Origin: Calditrichota bacterium
GTDB lineage: Bacteria; Zhuqueibacterota; Zhuqueibacteria; Zhuqueibacterales; Geothermadaptataceae
Direction: 5' to 3'
Assembly (NCBI GenBank): GCA_008501765.1
Contig: QQUE01000007.1
Span: 794,186 to 858,185 of the forward strand
DNA length: 64,000 nt
Position numbers and translations under genes: made by a program. The notes beneath the pieces are model-generated. The model did no database searches. It had not been told where the DNA came from and saw only the letters and a list, made by a program, of their open reading frames with translations. Of the stretch, positions 36,315 to 45,940 are shown piece by piece; within the stretch, counting starts at the first letter, position 1, and each line of letters begins with the position of its first letter.

Positions 36315-37004
36315 TTATCTAAAAATCAGCGCTGAAACACTGAGAAAAACCGGGGCGAAAATTATTTCAATCAGCCGCCAGGCGGCAACGATTCCCAGCA
36401 GGGCAAATGCCTGGTTATTGCATAAATCAGCAAATTTTACAGCGAGATGCTCCGGGAGAAAAAGGCCAATCACAGTACTGCCATCCAGCGGTGGCACCGG
36501 GATTAGATTAAATACACCAAGGAGCAAATTCAGCGAAAAAGTTATGCTGAGAAAAATAGCAAAAGTAGAGGAGCCACCCGCCGAGGCTCCTTGCACAATT
36601 TCCGTAAATTGAAAATAATCCGGCTGCACAAAAGCGCCGGAGGCCAGGCCAACCCGCATTATTATAATCGTGATAATTACCAGTGAAAAATTCGCCAACG
36701 GGCCGGCGAGCGCCATCACAGCGGCTCTTTTGGGGTAGCGTCGTTGCCACGCAGGATCGTAGGGTGCATTCGCCCAACCGAGCATCCAGCCGCTGATAAA
36801 AAGCATGACAATTGGCACGACAACGGTGCCAAAAGGCGCCCGGCGAATGTGAGGAATTGGATTCAGTGAAACTTGCCCGCCTTCGTAGGCTGTTGGATCC
36901 CCGCCCAACTTGGCAACAAGCGCGTGCGCAGCTTCGTGGCAGGTGAGGGCAAAAATAAAACAAACATACCAGATTGGACCCAATGTTAGAATATCAGGAT
37001 TCAT
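36315..37004 (-). CDS. site-2 protease family zinc metallopeptidase (M50)
   Basis: This 229-residue integral membrane protease has the zinc motif HEAAH in its first membrane helix and NLIPVPPLDGS in the last core helices, which supplies the third ligand Asp. It has no PDZ or CBS domain, as in the short YwhC-like group. About five membrane segments are visible. The substrate is unknown. The gene converges with the PilZ gene. Confidence 0.92.
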   Translation of the reverse strand: MNPDILTLGPIWYVCFIFALTCHEAAHALVAKLGGDPTAYEGGQVSLNPIPHIRRAPFGTVVVPIVMLFISGWMLGWANAPYDPAWQRRYPKRAAVMALAGPLANFSLVIITIIIMRVGLASGAFVQPDYFQFTEIVQGASAGGSSTFAIFLSITFSLNLLLGVFNLIPVPPLDGSTVIGLFLPEHLAVKFADLCNNQAFALLGIVAAWRLIEIIFAPVFLSVSALIFR

Positions 37005-37687
37005 ATTTTCTCGCCTAAGTTTAACAGGTTGCAGGCAGATATTATCGGATTTTAACTATGATTAATAGATAATTGTCCGCTAAATACACAAATTTCACGA
37101 ATAAAAATTATTGGAAAATCAAGCTCGTTTACTCAAAAATAATATTCGTGCAAATTCGCGTGATTCGTAGTTTGGCTTTATAAAATTATAGTTATCCTTG
37201 CGGAGTTATCTGAATAGCCAGTTTCTTGGGTATTTAAATTATCAATTTCAAAGTAGTTATCAAGCAGATTTTTCGGATTCCTAAAAGGGTAACACCAATA
37301 AAAATGAGAATTGAAATCGCAGAGTTAGAGTTCCCCATTCGTATTTTCATAGCAGATTTTGCAGACAATTCTCCACCAACACTCAACTGGAGCTTCAAGC
37401 TTAATTTTGTGAGTTGCTCAGTTTTGCTCTGAAAACACACATTTGCAGAAAGAGCAAGCTCTGAACGACGAGCTCATGCTTTAACCTGCTTTATTCACAA
37501 ATATTTTTTATAATATTCTTAACCTGTTGATAATTAGATATTTGAGATAAGACGAGAAGAAAAACTAAATTATCTATTAAAATTAGCTCTCACAAAGCCA
37601 CTGGGTACATAAAGTTATGTTTTATAAGTATTTAAATATTTTTTGTGGACTTAGTGCCCTTGTGTGCGAATTATTCAGGCTAAATAA
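37005..37687. other. long intergenic stretch without a supported gene
   Basis: The stretch up to the MITE copy 3 is AT-rich. A short minus-strand frame (37234-37440) with one hydrophobic segment can be read, but it has no good ribosome site and no known likeness. I see no other feature. Confidence 0.5.
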
Positions 37688-37848
37688 TGTGAAATCTATG
37701 TAAGCTGTACCATTCTTTACCAGGCATAATTAAAATAGAGCGAAGGCGTCTCGCCGAGCGTTTCGTGGGTTATCCTCGGCGGGATGCCTTCGGACTAAAT
37801 CCTATAATTAATTCGTTTTATCCCAATTCTTCTTATATCGAACTCACG
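37688..37848. mobile_element. 161-bp MITE-like element, copy 3 (reverse orientation)
   Basis: Same length and inner hairpin as copies 1, 2 and 4, in reverse orientation to copies 1 and 2. The left terminus is decayed (TGTGAAATC). The flanks CTAAATAAT and TTAAATATT agree at 7 of 9 positions, a possible worn target duplication. Confidence 0.8.
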
Positions 37849-37895
37849 TTAAATATTAAAAATGATTCATCCACATTTTTAACCTTGCAAGACAC

Positions 37896-38183
37896 CTACT
37901 TCATAATTTCATAAATCTGTGTGCTCAGAACGATCGGACATTCTTTGGCAATTTTCTCAGCTTCATCGAGGTTTTCTGCTTTGATCACAGTGTATCCGGT
38001 GATGGAATCTTTGCCAAATGGCAGGTCTTTTGTCCCAGCGCGGGAAATTTCGCGACCGCCGGCATGAAATCCTCCGCGATCGATCTGCTTTTCTGCAACG
38101 GCCTCAAACCACTTGTTCCAGGCGCCCATTTCCTCGGCTGTGGGTTTTACAAATCCGATATGCATGATGAGAAAGTTTTTCAC
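37896..38183 (-). CDS. YCII-related (DGPF-type) small protein
   Basis: This 95-residue protein resembles the YCII-related family: FLIMHIGFVKPT, then GGFHAGGREISR, DSITGYTVIKAENLDEA and the final IYEIM. I start at GTG 38183, since AAGGAG lies 6 bases before it. Family members are often found near ECF sigma factors; none is here. The function is unknown. Confidence 0.75.
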   Translation of the reverse strand: MKNFLIMHIGFVKPTAEEMGAWNKWFEAVAEKQIDRGGFHAGGREISRAGTKDLPFGKDSITGYTVIKAENLDEAEKIAKECPIVLSTQIYEIMK

Positions 38184-38843
38184 AGTATCTCCTTTTTTCA
38201 TTGTTTTTTATCCACTTGTGCTCGCTAAAAATTTAGAACACATTCCAAGTTCTTCAACTTTGACTCTAGCGAAACTCGAACTGCCACAACAATTCTCTCG
38301 AACAATAAATTCCACAGATCAGCGAAACCTTTAGATTGCCAGGATCCACCCCGATAAAATACATCCAGCTTTTCAAGGACATCATTGCTTGGAAAGTGAG
38401 ATTGATATAAGTTTTTTCATGTAAAGCCTTGGCCATCAATTTATGAAAAATTTAACGTGCTATATCAAAAAACGGGAGCATTGAAAAACTTTTAACTGCG
38501 TTTTTTATCTATAATCACAATTGTATGCCACAACCTGATTATTCTTGCATTTTATATTCAGATTTTAGGCTGGGGAAAATATTTTTGCGCGGTATGAAGA
38601 AAGGTGGGAAATAACGCCTTTGGTCTGCTGAGAGCGGGTTTTCACCACGTAACTAACAGAGATCACATAACTTTGCACTGCCACGATATTTGGAAAATGG
38701 CAGGAGCATCGCGAGTCAGACAGCACCAAAATGTTATGATAAATTATTTAATTTTATTTGATGAATTCTTCTCGATTGCTACTCAAGGGAAGATTAATGT
38801 TGCGATTCATGCTTTTTTTATGTGCATTATTATATTTTCTGGA
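38184..38843. other. intergenic stretch without a supported gene
   Basis: About 660 bp. One plus-strand frame (38604-38855) is open but overlaps the end of the following gene and has no recognisable content. Base composition falls towards the AT-rich gene that follows. Confidence 0.5.
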
Positions 38844-39869
38844 TTAGTATTTTAAAATGTAACTCATTGAGTTTTTAATGTTTTTATTATCTAATTTTGT
38901 GTATAAATAGAACAAATTACCGTTTCTATCAGCGATTATTTTTTTTCCTGGGGGGATTACATCCCTATAATCATCAGTTGGCATATTCTCTATTTTTCCC
39001 AAGATTTCGCCGCTTCTTGACACTGCAAACAGTACGCGTTTCAAGTCTTTCTGTTTTCTTATCTTTGGCCTTCTTGCCTTGTATCTCGAATTTTCTGATG
39101 CAAATGCATCAATGAATATTCTATTCCCATTGCTCGTACTATAAATGTTTCTAATTGATAGATTATCTAAGTTTGTTTTTTTGTCACTTATGGCTTTTAA
39201 TAGTTTTGTTCTGGAAATATTTATAGTATTTTTATTTATAATTTCAATCGTATCCCTATTATTAGTTTCTTTCAATAAAGTCTTTTCTCCTCCGAATGAT
39301 TGTGGGAAAAAATTTACATAGTTTTCAGTATCAAATTCTATATATTTTACTGGGAAATATTTCCCGAGCTTTTCTCTTACAATGTTTTTAGTAATATCGT
39401 AAAATCTATTTATTGTTGTACCAATATAAATAATTTCGTTAAAATCAGCGTAGATTCTGTTAAATCCTATATTGTTCTTAACATAATAACATTGAATAAT
39501 ATTATCACTTCTTATATCATCCTTATATTTTGAAATTTCAAAAATACTTCTTGTTGTTTTTAACACCAATAATCTATCACTCCCCAGTAAACAAATATCA
39601 ATAATTTCATAGCTTGCGACTTTAGATAAATCTATATTTTTAAGTAATTCACCCCTTTTATTATAAACTAATATTCTGTTTCTGCATCCAACATAAAAAT
39701 CACCATTATTATCAATATCTAATGATATTGGTTGTAAAAATCCCGATTGTTTTCCAGCGAGTCTATAATCAATTTCTACTAGAACCGTGGGGGATAATTC
39801 TTTTGATTCGAGTATAGTTTTTGTACTAATAAAAAACAAAGCACATGCAAAAAAAATTACTGCTTGCAT
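38844..39869 (-). CDS. secreted beta-propeller-like protein, AT-rich
   Basis: This 341-residue protein has an N-terminal hydrophobic export signal and then repeats of the type NGDFYVGCRNRILVYNKRGELL, which suggest a 6-bladed (NHL-like) beta-propeller. Its codons are much richer in A and T, with many Ile, Asn and Lys, than the neighbours, a sign of transfer. No function can be given. The ribosome site is weak (AGAGA). Confidence 0.6.
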   Translation of the reverse strand: MQAVIFFACALFFISTKTILESKELSPTVLVEIDYRLAGKQSGFLQPISLDIDNNGDFYVGCRNRILVYNKRGELLKNIDLSKVASYEIIDICLLGSDRLLVLKTTRSIFEISKYKDDIRSDNIIQCYYVKNNIGFNRIYADFNEIIYIGTTINRFYDITKNIVREKLGKYFPVKYIEFDTENYVNFFPQSFGGEKTLLKETNNRDTIEIINKNTINISRTKLLKAISDKKTNLDNLSIRNIYSTSNGNRIFIDAFASENSRYKARRPKIRKQKDLKRVLFAVSRSGEILGKIENMPTDDYRDVIPPGKKIIADRNGNLFYLYTKLDNKNIKNSMSYILKY

Positions 39870-40154
39870 AGAAATCTCTAATTCTAATATGATAAAAACA
39901 CTATACTATTAATGCAAAGGGATGAAAAAACAACTTGTTGATGAACAGCACTTTCAGTTGCTAATGAAAACATAGAAAGCAAAACCATGTCGTAGAGTTA
40001 GATTCTATTTATTCAAGTTTATTATTGCAAAAATAATAGTTTAAATCAAGATAATTATGGCTGGTCTGCAGTTGATAACCGGGTTGTCTATCAAACGCAC
40101 CGTATGTGTGTTATCCACGCATACCGCTATTTAAATAACTTGCAGTCAGGTCGT

Positions 40155-40340
40155 CTACTCTTTCTCAATGCGTATCTCAGCAATTATATTCTTTTCCAAA
40201 AACACCTCTTCCAGTTGCTTTACGATGGCTTCTTCCACTTTTCTTTCCACATCCACCACCAAAGGCGCCACTTTCGAAACCAGCCAACTTTTTTCCTGTT
40301 GCACAATTTCATCGATATTTTGAATCTTGATCTTTATCAT
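40155..40340 (-). CDS. small hypothetical protein, helical
   Basis: This 61-residue protein starts at ATG 40340 with AAAGGAAA 4 bases upstream. It is charged and predicted to be mostly amphipathic helix (VVDVERKVEEAIVKQLEEVF) between two short strands (MIKIKIQNI and IIAEIRIEKE). I do not recognise it. It lies downstream of the 50-bp tandem repeat and is read in the same direction as the GMC gene. Confidence 0.55.
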   Translation of the reverse strand: MIKIKIQNIDEIVQQEKSWLVSKVAPLVVDVERKVEEAIVKQLEEVFLEKNIIAEIRIEKE

Positions 40341-40385
40341 AGATTTCCTTTAATCCGGTTCACTAAAGTAATTAAGTTCGTGCGC

Positions 40386-40635
40386 CCCACGAGGGGGCGG
40401 ACTACGGGAAAATGCTAAATTAAATTAGCACAAGACCCGCAAGGGGACGGACTACGGGAAAATGCTAAAATAAATTAGAACAAGACCCGCAAGGGGGCGG
40501 ATTACGGGAAAATGCTAAATTAAATTAGAACAAGACCCGCAAGGGGGCGGACTACGGGAAAATGCTAAAATAAATTAGAACAAGACCCACAAGGGGGCGG
40601 GCTACGGAAAAATGCTAAATATATTAGAACAAGTC
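40386..40635. repeat. 50-bp tandem repeat, five units
   Basis: Five successive 50-base units share ACCCGCAAGGGGGCGG, CTACGGGAAAATGCTAAA and an AT-rich end (TAAATTAG). Units differ at few positions; the first and last are the most worn. There are no variable spacers. The array fills the gap between the small gene and the GMC gene's stop. Confidence 0.92.
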
Positions 40636-40639
40636 CGGC

Positions 40640-42241
40640 TTAGTTGGTCATTGCAGGTTTGAGCTTTCCATTTTTCTCCGGTATTTTACTCATGGCTCTT
40701 TCCGATAATGCAAGAATCGTCAATGATGGATTGACGCCGGGATTTGCCGATAATGTCGATCCGTCACAGATGAACATGTTTTCATAACCAAACACGCGAT
40801 TGTTTTTGTCGATCACCCCTTCGGACTCATCCTTTCCCATGGTTGCGCCACCCAATATATGAGCCGTTGTTGGAATGCCAAGCAAGGTTTCGGTAATCAA
40901 TGCCGTAGCTTTGCCATTGACAATCTTCGCATATTTATTGGCTAAAATCTTTGCTTCCGGGATAAAACTTGTCGGCCGTTCGCCTTTGGTAATCGAAGTT
41001 TTCATCCCAAATAATCCTTTTGAAAATCGCAGCGTGCTGTTGATCGTTTGCATAAACATCAAAATCTGCGTTTTTTTTGCCCAGTCAGATACAAAATAGG
41101 CTCTCAAATTATCAACGGGATGCCGCAGATAATCTGCAATGACTTTAAGAATTCGGATGAATGCGTTTTGCCCGTGAACGAGGGGCGACATTAACGGCCG
41201 CCAAAATCCGGAGCCCGCCGGATAGCGAACCGGTTCCAAATGACTGTCGTTTCCAGTGTGGACAATCGAACCGATGGCCACCCCTTCAGAAAAGACGGTA
41301 TCTTTATCAAAAGTTGTTATGCCAATCAGGCTCTCCGAATTCGTGCGAATCCCCATGCCAATTCTGTCGGAAATATGGGGCAATGACTTTTTCTTCAGCT
41401 TCAATAGTAATTTTATTGTACCCAAAGCGCCGCCAGCAAATATGATATTCTGCGCCGCCAGCTCCCCCTTTTTCTTCACAATTTTCATCGAAGAGCGCCA
41501 CTTGACCCGATATCCTGCTTTGCCATTTTCACCGTTTATTGGCAAGACGTCATAAACTTCGGTTTCTGCTTTAATTGTGGCACCCTGTTTTTGCGCGAGA
41601 TAAAGGTAATTTTTATCGAGGGAATTCTTTGCGTTAAATCGGCAGCCGACCATGCATCCGGCGCAAAAAGTACAGCCTGTCCGGTCCGGCCCCTCGCCCC
41701 CGTGATAGGGATCCGCAACCGTTACATCCGGCTCACCAAAGTAGACGGCTACGTCTGTGGGTTCATATTGATCAGCCTGGCCAATCTCCTCTGCCAATTG
41801 TTTTAAAGCCAAATCTCCTGTTTTTAAAACCGGATTTCGTTGCGTGCCCATCATTTTTAAGGCGGTTTGATAAAATGACGACAGCTCCTTTTCCCAGTCT
41901 GCGAGATGCGCCCACGTCTCACTTTCAAAAAATGTTTTTTTCGGGATGGGCAAAGTATTGGCATAAACCAGAGAACCGCCGCCGACACCGACACCGGAAA
42001 GTGTCGTTACATGCCGAAATAACGTCACCTTAAAAAAACCATGGAATTTCATCAGCGGCGCCCACAACCATCTGCGTAAATTCCAGTTTGATTTTGGAAA
42101 ATCTTCTGCGTTGAACCACTTTCCCTTTTCGATCACCAGAACTTTGTACCCTTTTTGCGCCAGACGCAAGGCGGAAACGGAGCCACCAAATCCGGAACCA
42201 ATGATTATGAAATCATAATCATAATTTTGTACACCACCCAT
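40640..42241 (-). CDS. GMC-family FAD oxidoreductase with a Cys-rich segment
   Basis: This 533-residue flavoenzyme starts with the FAD-binding GSGFGGS and resembles the cholesterol-oxidase branch of the GMC family. The second half has the conserved ending HILGGATMG, DGSTLSANPGVNP and LTILALSERA. The segment CTFCAGCMVGC (about residues 188-198) may bind an iron-sulfur cluster, as in related bacterial members. It would oxidise an alcohol or sterol-like substrate. GGAGGG precedes the ATG. The gene ends five bases before the 50-bp tandem repeat. Confidence 0.88.
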   Translation of the reverse strand: MGGVQNYDYDFIIIGSGFGGSVSALRLAQKGYKVLVIEKGKWFNAEDFPKSNWNLRRWLWAPLMKFHGFFKVTLFRHVTTLSGVGVGGGSLVYANTLPIPKKTFFESETWAHLADWEKELSSFYQTALKMMGTQRNPVLKTGDLALKQLAEEIGQADQYEPTDVAVYFGEPDVTVADPYHGGEGPDRTGCTFCAGCMVGCRFNAKNSLDKNYLYLAQKQGATIKAETEVYDVLPINGENGKAGYRVKWRSSMKIVKKKGELAAQNIIFAGGALGTIKLLLKLKKKSLPHISDRIGMGIRTNSESLIGITTFDKDTVFSEGVAIGSIVHTGNDSHLEPVRYPAGSGFWRPLMSPLVHGQNAFIRILKVIADYLRHPVDNLRAYFVSDWAKKTQILMFMQTINSTLRFSKGLFGMKTSITKGERPTSFIPEAKILANKYAKIVNGKATALITETLLGIPTTAHILGGATMGKDESEGVIDKNNRVFGYENMFICDGSTLSANPGVNPSLTILALSERAMSKIPEKNGKLKPAMTN

Positions 42242-42750
42242 TTTATACCCTCCTCTTTAATTGGAGAACAGGAACGCTTGATCATTTTTACACTGTAACC
42301 GCGACAATGCAATCTGTTCTGTTTTTTTAAAATTAAGAGTTCCCGTGCTGGAAAACAATAAAATTGCGACGGGGCCTGTTTTTTTCTATGCAAAAAACAG
42401 ATGAGAAAGATTGTTCAGCTTTTTTAATGCAAAATTTGGGGCTGGTGCAATGCCGCTTAATATTCTGAAATCAACAAATTCCCACCGAAAGTTCATCGCC
42501 GGAGACGGGATCATTTGAAGAGAAAATCAAAACCGTTATGCTCCCCATCGATAATTGTCAGCCCGTTGAAATTCTCACAATTTTCGACCAGGATTTACCG
42601 GCTTTTAAGCGTGGACGCGTGGCGAGTAAAAAACGTGGGAAATTCATTCTAATTTACCTCCACAAATACTATTTTGATTTAGCGAAAATATTATTTTGTT
42701 AGACTGTACAATTTTATCAAATAATTTGACCAACGGGTTTCTTAATAAAA
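42242..42750. other. intergenic region before the MITE copy 4
   Basis: No gene is supported in these bases. The final nine bases (TTAATAAAA, 42742-42750) are the left member of a 9-bp target duplication; the right one is at 42912-42920. The region must carry the GMC promoter on the minus strand. Confidence 0.5.
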
Positions 42751-42911
42751 CGTGAGTTCTATGTAAGCAGTAACGTTCTTTACCAAGCATAATTAAAATA
42801 GAGCGAAGGCGTCTCGCCGAGCGTTTCGTGTGTTATCCTCGGCGGGACGCCTTCGGACTATATCCTATAATTAATTCGTTTTGTCCCAATTCTTCTTATA
42901 TCGATTTCACG
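42751..42911. mobile_element. 161-bp MITE-like element, copy 4, with perfect 9-bp target duplication
   Basis: Same family and length as copies 1-3, oriented as copy 3. It is flanked by TTAATAAAA on both sides (42742-42750 and 42912-42920), which is direct evidence of transposition. It ends 68 bases before the M61 peptidase start, so it lies in that gene's promoter or leader. Confidence 0.92.
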
Positions 42912-42979
42912 TTAATAAAATATGCAGGAATCCTTTAATAATTTCCCCAATGAAAGTGTACCATCAAAAAGGGATATCA

Positions 42980-44788
42980 ATGAAAACTATTCAATTTTTA
43001 CTGTTGATTTTGGCTGTTTTCCTTTGTGCAAATCAAGCTGGTGCTGGCGAAAAAATCCATTATCGTATCGTGCCCGGACAGCCAAATGCGCATGTGCTGC
43101 ATATCGAGATGAAGGCGCCGGTCTCCCAACAAGACTTTACAGATTTCCGCATGCCGGCGTGGCGGCCCGGACGGTACGTGACACAAAATTTTGCCCGCAA
43201 TGTTTTAAAGTTCCATGCCCACGACGAAAATAATCTGCCACTGGATTTTAAGAAAATTGACAAAGATACATGGCGTGTACAATCCGGCTCCAGCAAATTT
43301 GTCACCGCAAAATACGAATATTACGCCAACGAATTTGACGCTGGCAACACCTATTTCGATGACCGGGAAATTTACCTCAATCCCATCACCTGCCTGATGT
43401 ACATTCCCGGGCGTGAGTTGGAGCAGGTCGATTTATTCGTTGAAAACAAACAAGACTGGCCGGTGGCCTCCGCATTGAATTTCGAAGCGCAAACAGGCAT
43501 TTTTAGCGCGCCGATCTACCATGAATTGGCGGATAATCCTGTCGTTATCAGCGCACATTTATCGCGTATCAAATTTACAATTGACAACACTGCGCACGAA
43601 ATCATCATGCTCGGGGAATACTGGTACGATGAGAATAAAATAATCGCAGATTTTAAAAAGATGATCGAAAAGTCTGCTGAAATTTTTGGGGAAATTCCGG
43701 CCAAAAAATATGTGTTTTTTTTCCACCTGGTCGATTACCGCAGCAGCCACGGAGTCGAGCATAAAAATTCGACTTCCATCGTCACGGGACCGGCTAATTT
43801 TCACAGCTCCTCATACAATCGCCAATTTCTTGGCGTGACTACACACGAATATTTTCATCTCTGGAATGTAGAACGGATCCGGCCAGATGTTATTTTACAT
43901 CCGGATTATTCGACGGAAAAATACACCGAAACGATGTGGTTTTTTGAGGGCGGCACATCCTATTACACACCGCTCATTTTACGCCGGGCGGAGTTGATTA
44001 CCCCGGAAAAATTCATAAAAGAGTCAGCGTCTGCCATCAATGAATATAGAAAAAACTATGGCCGCAAAGTGACCAGCGCCGCCCACTCCAGCTTCGACAC
44101 GTGGACCCACTCCGTCGGGCGCACACCGCCAAATTCCCAACTCTCTTTTTATCTCAATGGCAAAATTATCTGCATGGCACTTGATCTGGAAATCCGGCAA
44201 CGCACAAAAAATGATAAATCGCTCGATGATGTACTCCGCGATTTGTGGCTTAATTACGGTAAAGATGGCATCGGTATGCCGGAAAATGGGATACAGAAAT
44301 CGGTTGAAAAAATTGCCGGCACTTCATTCAATGCATTTTTCAACGATTATGTTTACGACACAAAAACGGTGGATTTTGAGCGCTACCTCGGTTATGCGGG
44401 CTTTGAAGTAGTGCACGACCTGAAAAAGGACAGCTCGAAAACCTACACGGGATTGCAACTTTCAGGCGATAAAAAACAAACGATCATCAGCAATGTGACA
44501 CCCCACTCCCCTGCCTGGAAAGCCGGGATTGACATCCGCGACATTCTGATCGCAATTAACGGCAGGCGCATTCATCCTAAAAATTTCAAGGAATTTGTTG
44601 GAAATTTCACGGCGGGTGATTCACTTAAAATTTCAGTGCTGCGCAAAGAATATTTGCGTGAATTTACGCTGAAACTGGAATCTCCACCGGATGAGACACG
44701 TACGATTAAAATTATTCCTATGGACAAACCAAACAATTTGCAAGCCATTATTCAGAAAAGCTGGGCCGGGAAAATTAATGCAAATTAG
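42980..44788 (+). CDS. M61-family aminopeptidase with PDZ domain
   Basis: This 602-residue secreted peptidase has a signal peptide (MKTIQFLLLILAVFLCANQ), an N-terminal beta domain, a zinc site HEYFHLW with the downstream Glu in WFFEGG, and a C-terminal PDZ domain (about 500-580) of the M61 glycyl-aminopeptidase type. I chose ATG 42980 because a signal peptide and AAGGGA ribosome site support it; the frame reaches back into the MITE but that part is not real. It acts in the periplasm or outside. The substrate is unknown. Confidence 0.93.
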   Translation: MKTIQFLLLILAVFLCANQAGAGEKIHYRIVPGQPNAHVLHIEMKAPVSQQDFTDFRMPAWRPGRYVTQNFARNVLKFHAHDENNLPLDFKKIDKDTWRVQSGSSKFVTAKYEYYANEFDAGNTYFDDREIYLNPITCLMYIPGRELEQVDLFVENKQDWPVASALNFEAQTGIFSAPIYHELADNPVVISAHLSRIKFTIDNTAHEIIMLGEYWYDENKIIADFKKMIEKSAEIFGEIPAKKYVFFFHLVDYRSSHGVEHKNSTSIVTGPANFHSSSYNRQFLGVTTHEYFHLWNVERIRPDVILHPDYSTEKYTETMWFFEGGTSYYTPLILRRAELITPEKFIKESASAINEYRKNYGRKVTSAAHSSFDTWTHSVGRTPPNSQLSFYLNGKIICMALDLEIRQRTKNDKSLDDVLRDLWLNYGKDGIGMPENGIQKSVEKIAGTSFNAFFNDYVYDTKTVDFERYLGYAGFEVVHDLKKDSSKTYTGLQLSGDKKQTIISNVTPHSPAWKAGIDIRDILIAINGRRIHPKNFKEFVGNFTAGDSLKISVLRKEYLREFTLKLESPPDETRTIKIIPMDKPNNLQAIIQKSWAGKINAN

Positions 44789-44842
44789 AACACGAATATA
44801 ACAGGATTTGAATCGTTTCTACATCCGTTCGATGAGTTCCAT

Positions 44843-44874
44843 AAAAAAAGCAGCCGAACTCGCGTCCGGCTGCT
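44843..44874 (-). terminator. terminator of the DUF4097 lipoprotein gene
   Basis: AGCAGCCG (44849-44856) and CGGCTGCT (44867-44874) form the stem. On the minus strand it is followed by seven T. It lies 26 bases after the DUF4097 gene and may also serve the converging M61 gene. Confidence 0.85.
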
Positions 44875-44899
44875 TCGGGATGAGAAGCCGGGATGTGTA

Positions 44900-45766
44900 T
44901 CAATAACCAACGGCGAGAATGCCTCCGTTCGTCGTTTTAAGTTCTATTCTGCCCTCACCGTTGCCCAAGGTGCCGCGCATCGAGCGTGGTGAGGAAACCA
45001 AATCCTGCAAGGTCAGGCCGCGCAATGAAATTTCGCCATTTGCAACGCTGGCAGTAAAATCCGCTGAAGTCGTTTTGGGTATTTGCAGCTCAATTCCGCC
45101 GTTCACCGTGGCCAATTTGCAGCTGCGATCGATGGCAAATTCCATCTGCGTAAATATGATGCCGTTGGTCAATTCTACTTCGACATCGCCGTCAATGCCA
45201 CGCAAATCAGCGTTGCCGTTGGTCAAATCGACGTTCACAGTACCGATTACGTCCGTCAAATTTATATTGCCATTGGTTACATCGACATGTACATCGCCGA
45301 CGACCGAATCGATGGTCACGATTCCATTGGTTAGCTCAACTGTTACATCCCAGTCTGATGGAATACGAATTTCATATTTTACTTCGTATTCCCGGCCGTC
45401 GCTGCTGCTTGGCTGCTCTGTTTCGATGACAAAGGTCGATCCCATATCGCGCAGGTTCATCTGCAGACGCTCCAGTTGCTCATCCGCATCCCGTTGACTG
45501 GTGGAGCGCACAGTTCGCTCACCGGTGATCTCGATTTCATCGAGACCGCTGATCCCGTACACTTCCACAGGACCGTTGACATTATCAACTTCCAGACCAG
45601 TATGCCCAGCCACGGCCACACGTAAGTTTATGGGATCCGAAGCTGTAAATCGTTTGTTATCATCCGTCCCGATTGTATTATTTACATCACAAGCAGTTTG
45701 AAAAATGAGCATACTGAGCCCGGCCAGCGCCAGGGGAAGACGCTTCAAAATCATTGTAATTTTCAT
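44900..45766 (-). CDS. DUF4097-type beta-solenoid lipoprotein
   Basis: This 288-residue lipoprotein has lipobox FQTAC (Cys26). The mature part has the DUF4097 repeat pattern: short strands with repeats of TNGNINLTDV, TNGNADLRGI and TNGIIFTQM that make a beta-helix. AAAGGAAA precedes the ATG. Members are thought to be surface or adhesin-like, but the role is not proven. It is a single gene with a terminator. Confidence 0.88.
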   Translation of the reverse strand: MKITMILKRLPLALAGLSMLIFQTACDVNNTIGTDDNKRFTASDPINLRVAVAGHTGLEVDNVNGPVEVYGISGLDEIEITGERTVRSTSQRDADEQLERLQMNLRDMGSTFVIETEQPSSSDGREYEVKYEIRIPSDWDVTVELTNGIVTIDSVVGDVHVDVTNGNINLTDVIGTVNVDLTNGNADLRGIDGDVEVELTNGIIFTQMEFAIDRSCKLATVNGGIELQIPKTTSADFTASVANGEISLRGLTLQDLVSSPRSMRGTLGNGEGRIELKTTNGGILAVGY

Positions 45767-45940
45767 TGTGATTTCCTTTCGAAATTTGAAAATTTCACCT
45801 GAAAATTTTGTGGGCCCGACAAATTTTCGTGGTAATTCAGTTTTATTATTCAGTTATGATTATTTTGGTTCAATTGTAAATTGTGTATTCTGACTCAAAA
45901 AAAAGCTGAATCTAAACAGAGCGACAATCACTGCAAGTTA

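Noticed and set aside
37234-37440. Minus-strand frame with one hydrophobic segment
   Set aside because: No ribosome site and no likeness to a known protein; possibly a decayed gene, but this cannot be shown.
38604-38855. Plus-strand frame of 83 codons
   Set aside because: It runs into the end of the convergent propeller gene and has no support.
40386-40635. CRISPR array
   Set aside because: The 50-bp units follow each other directly without variable spacers, and no cas gene is near.
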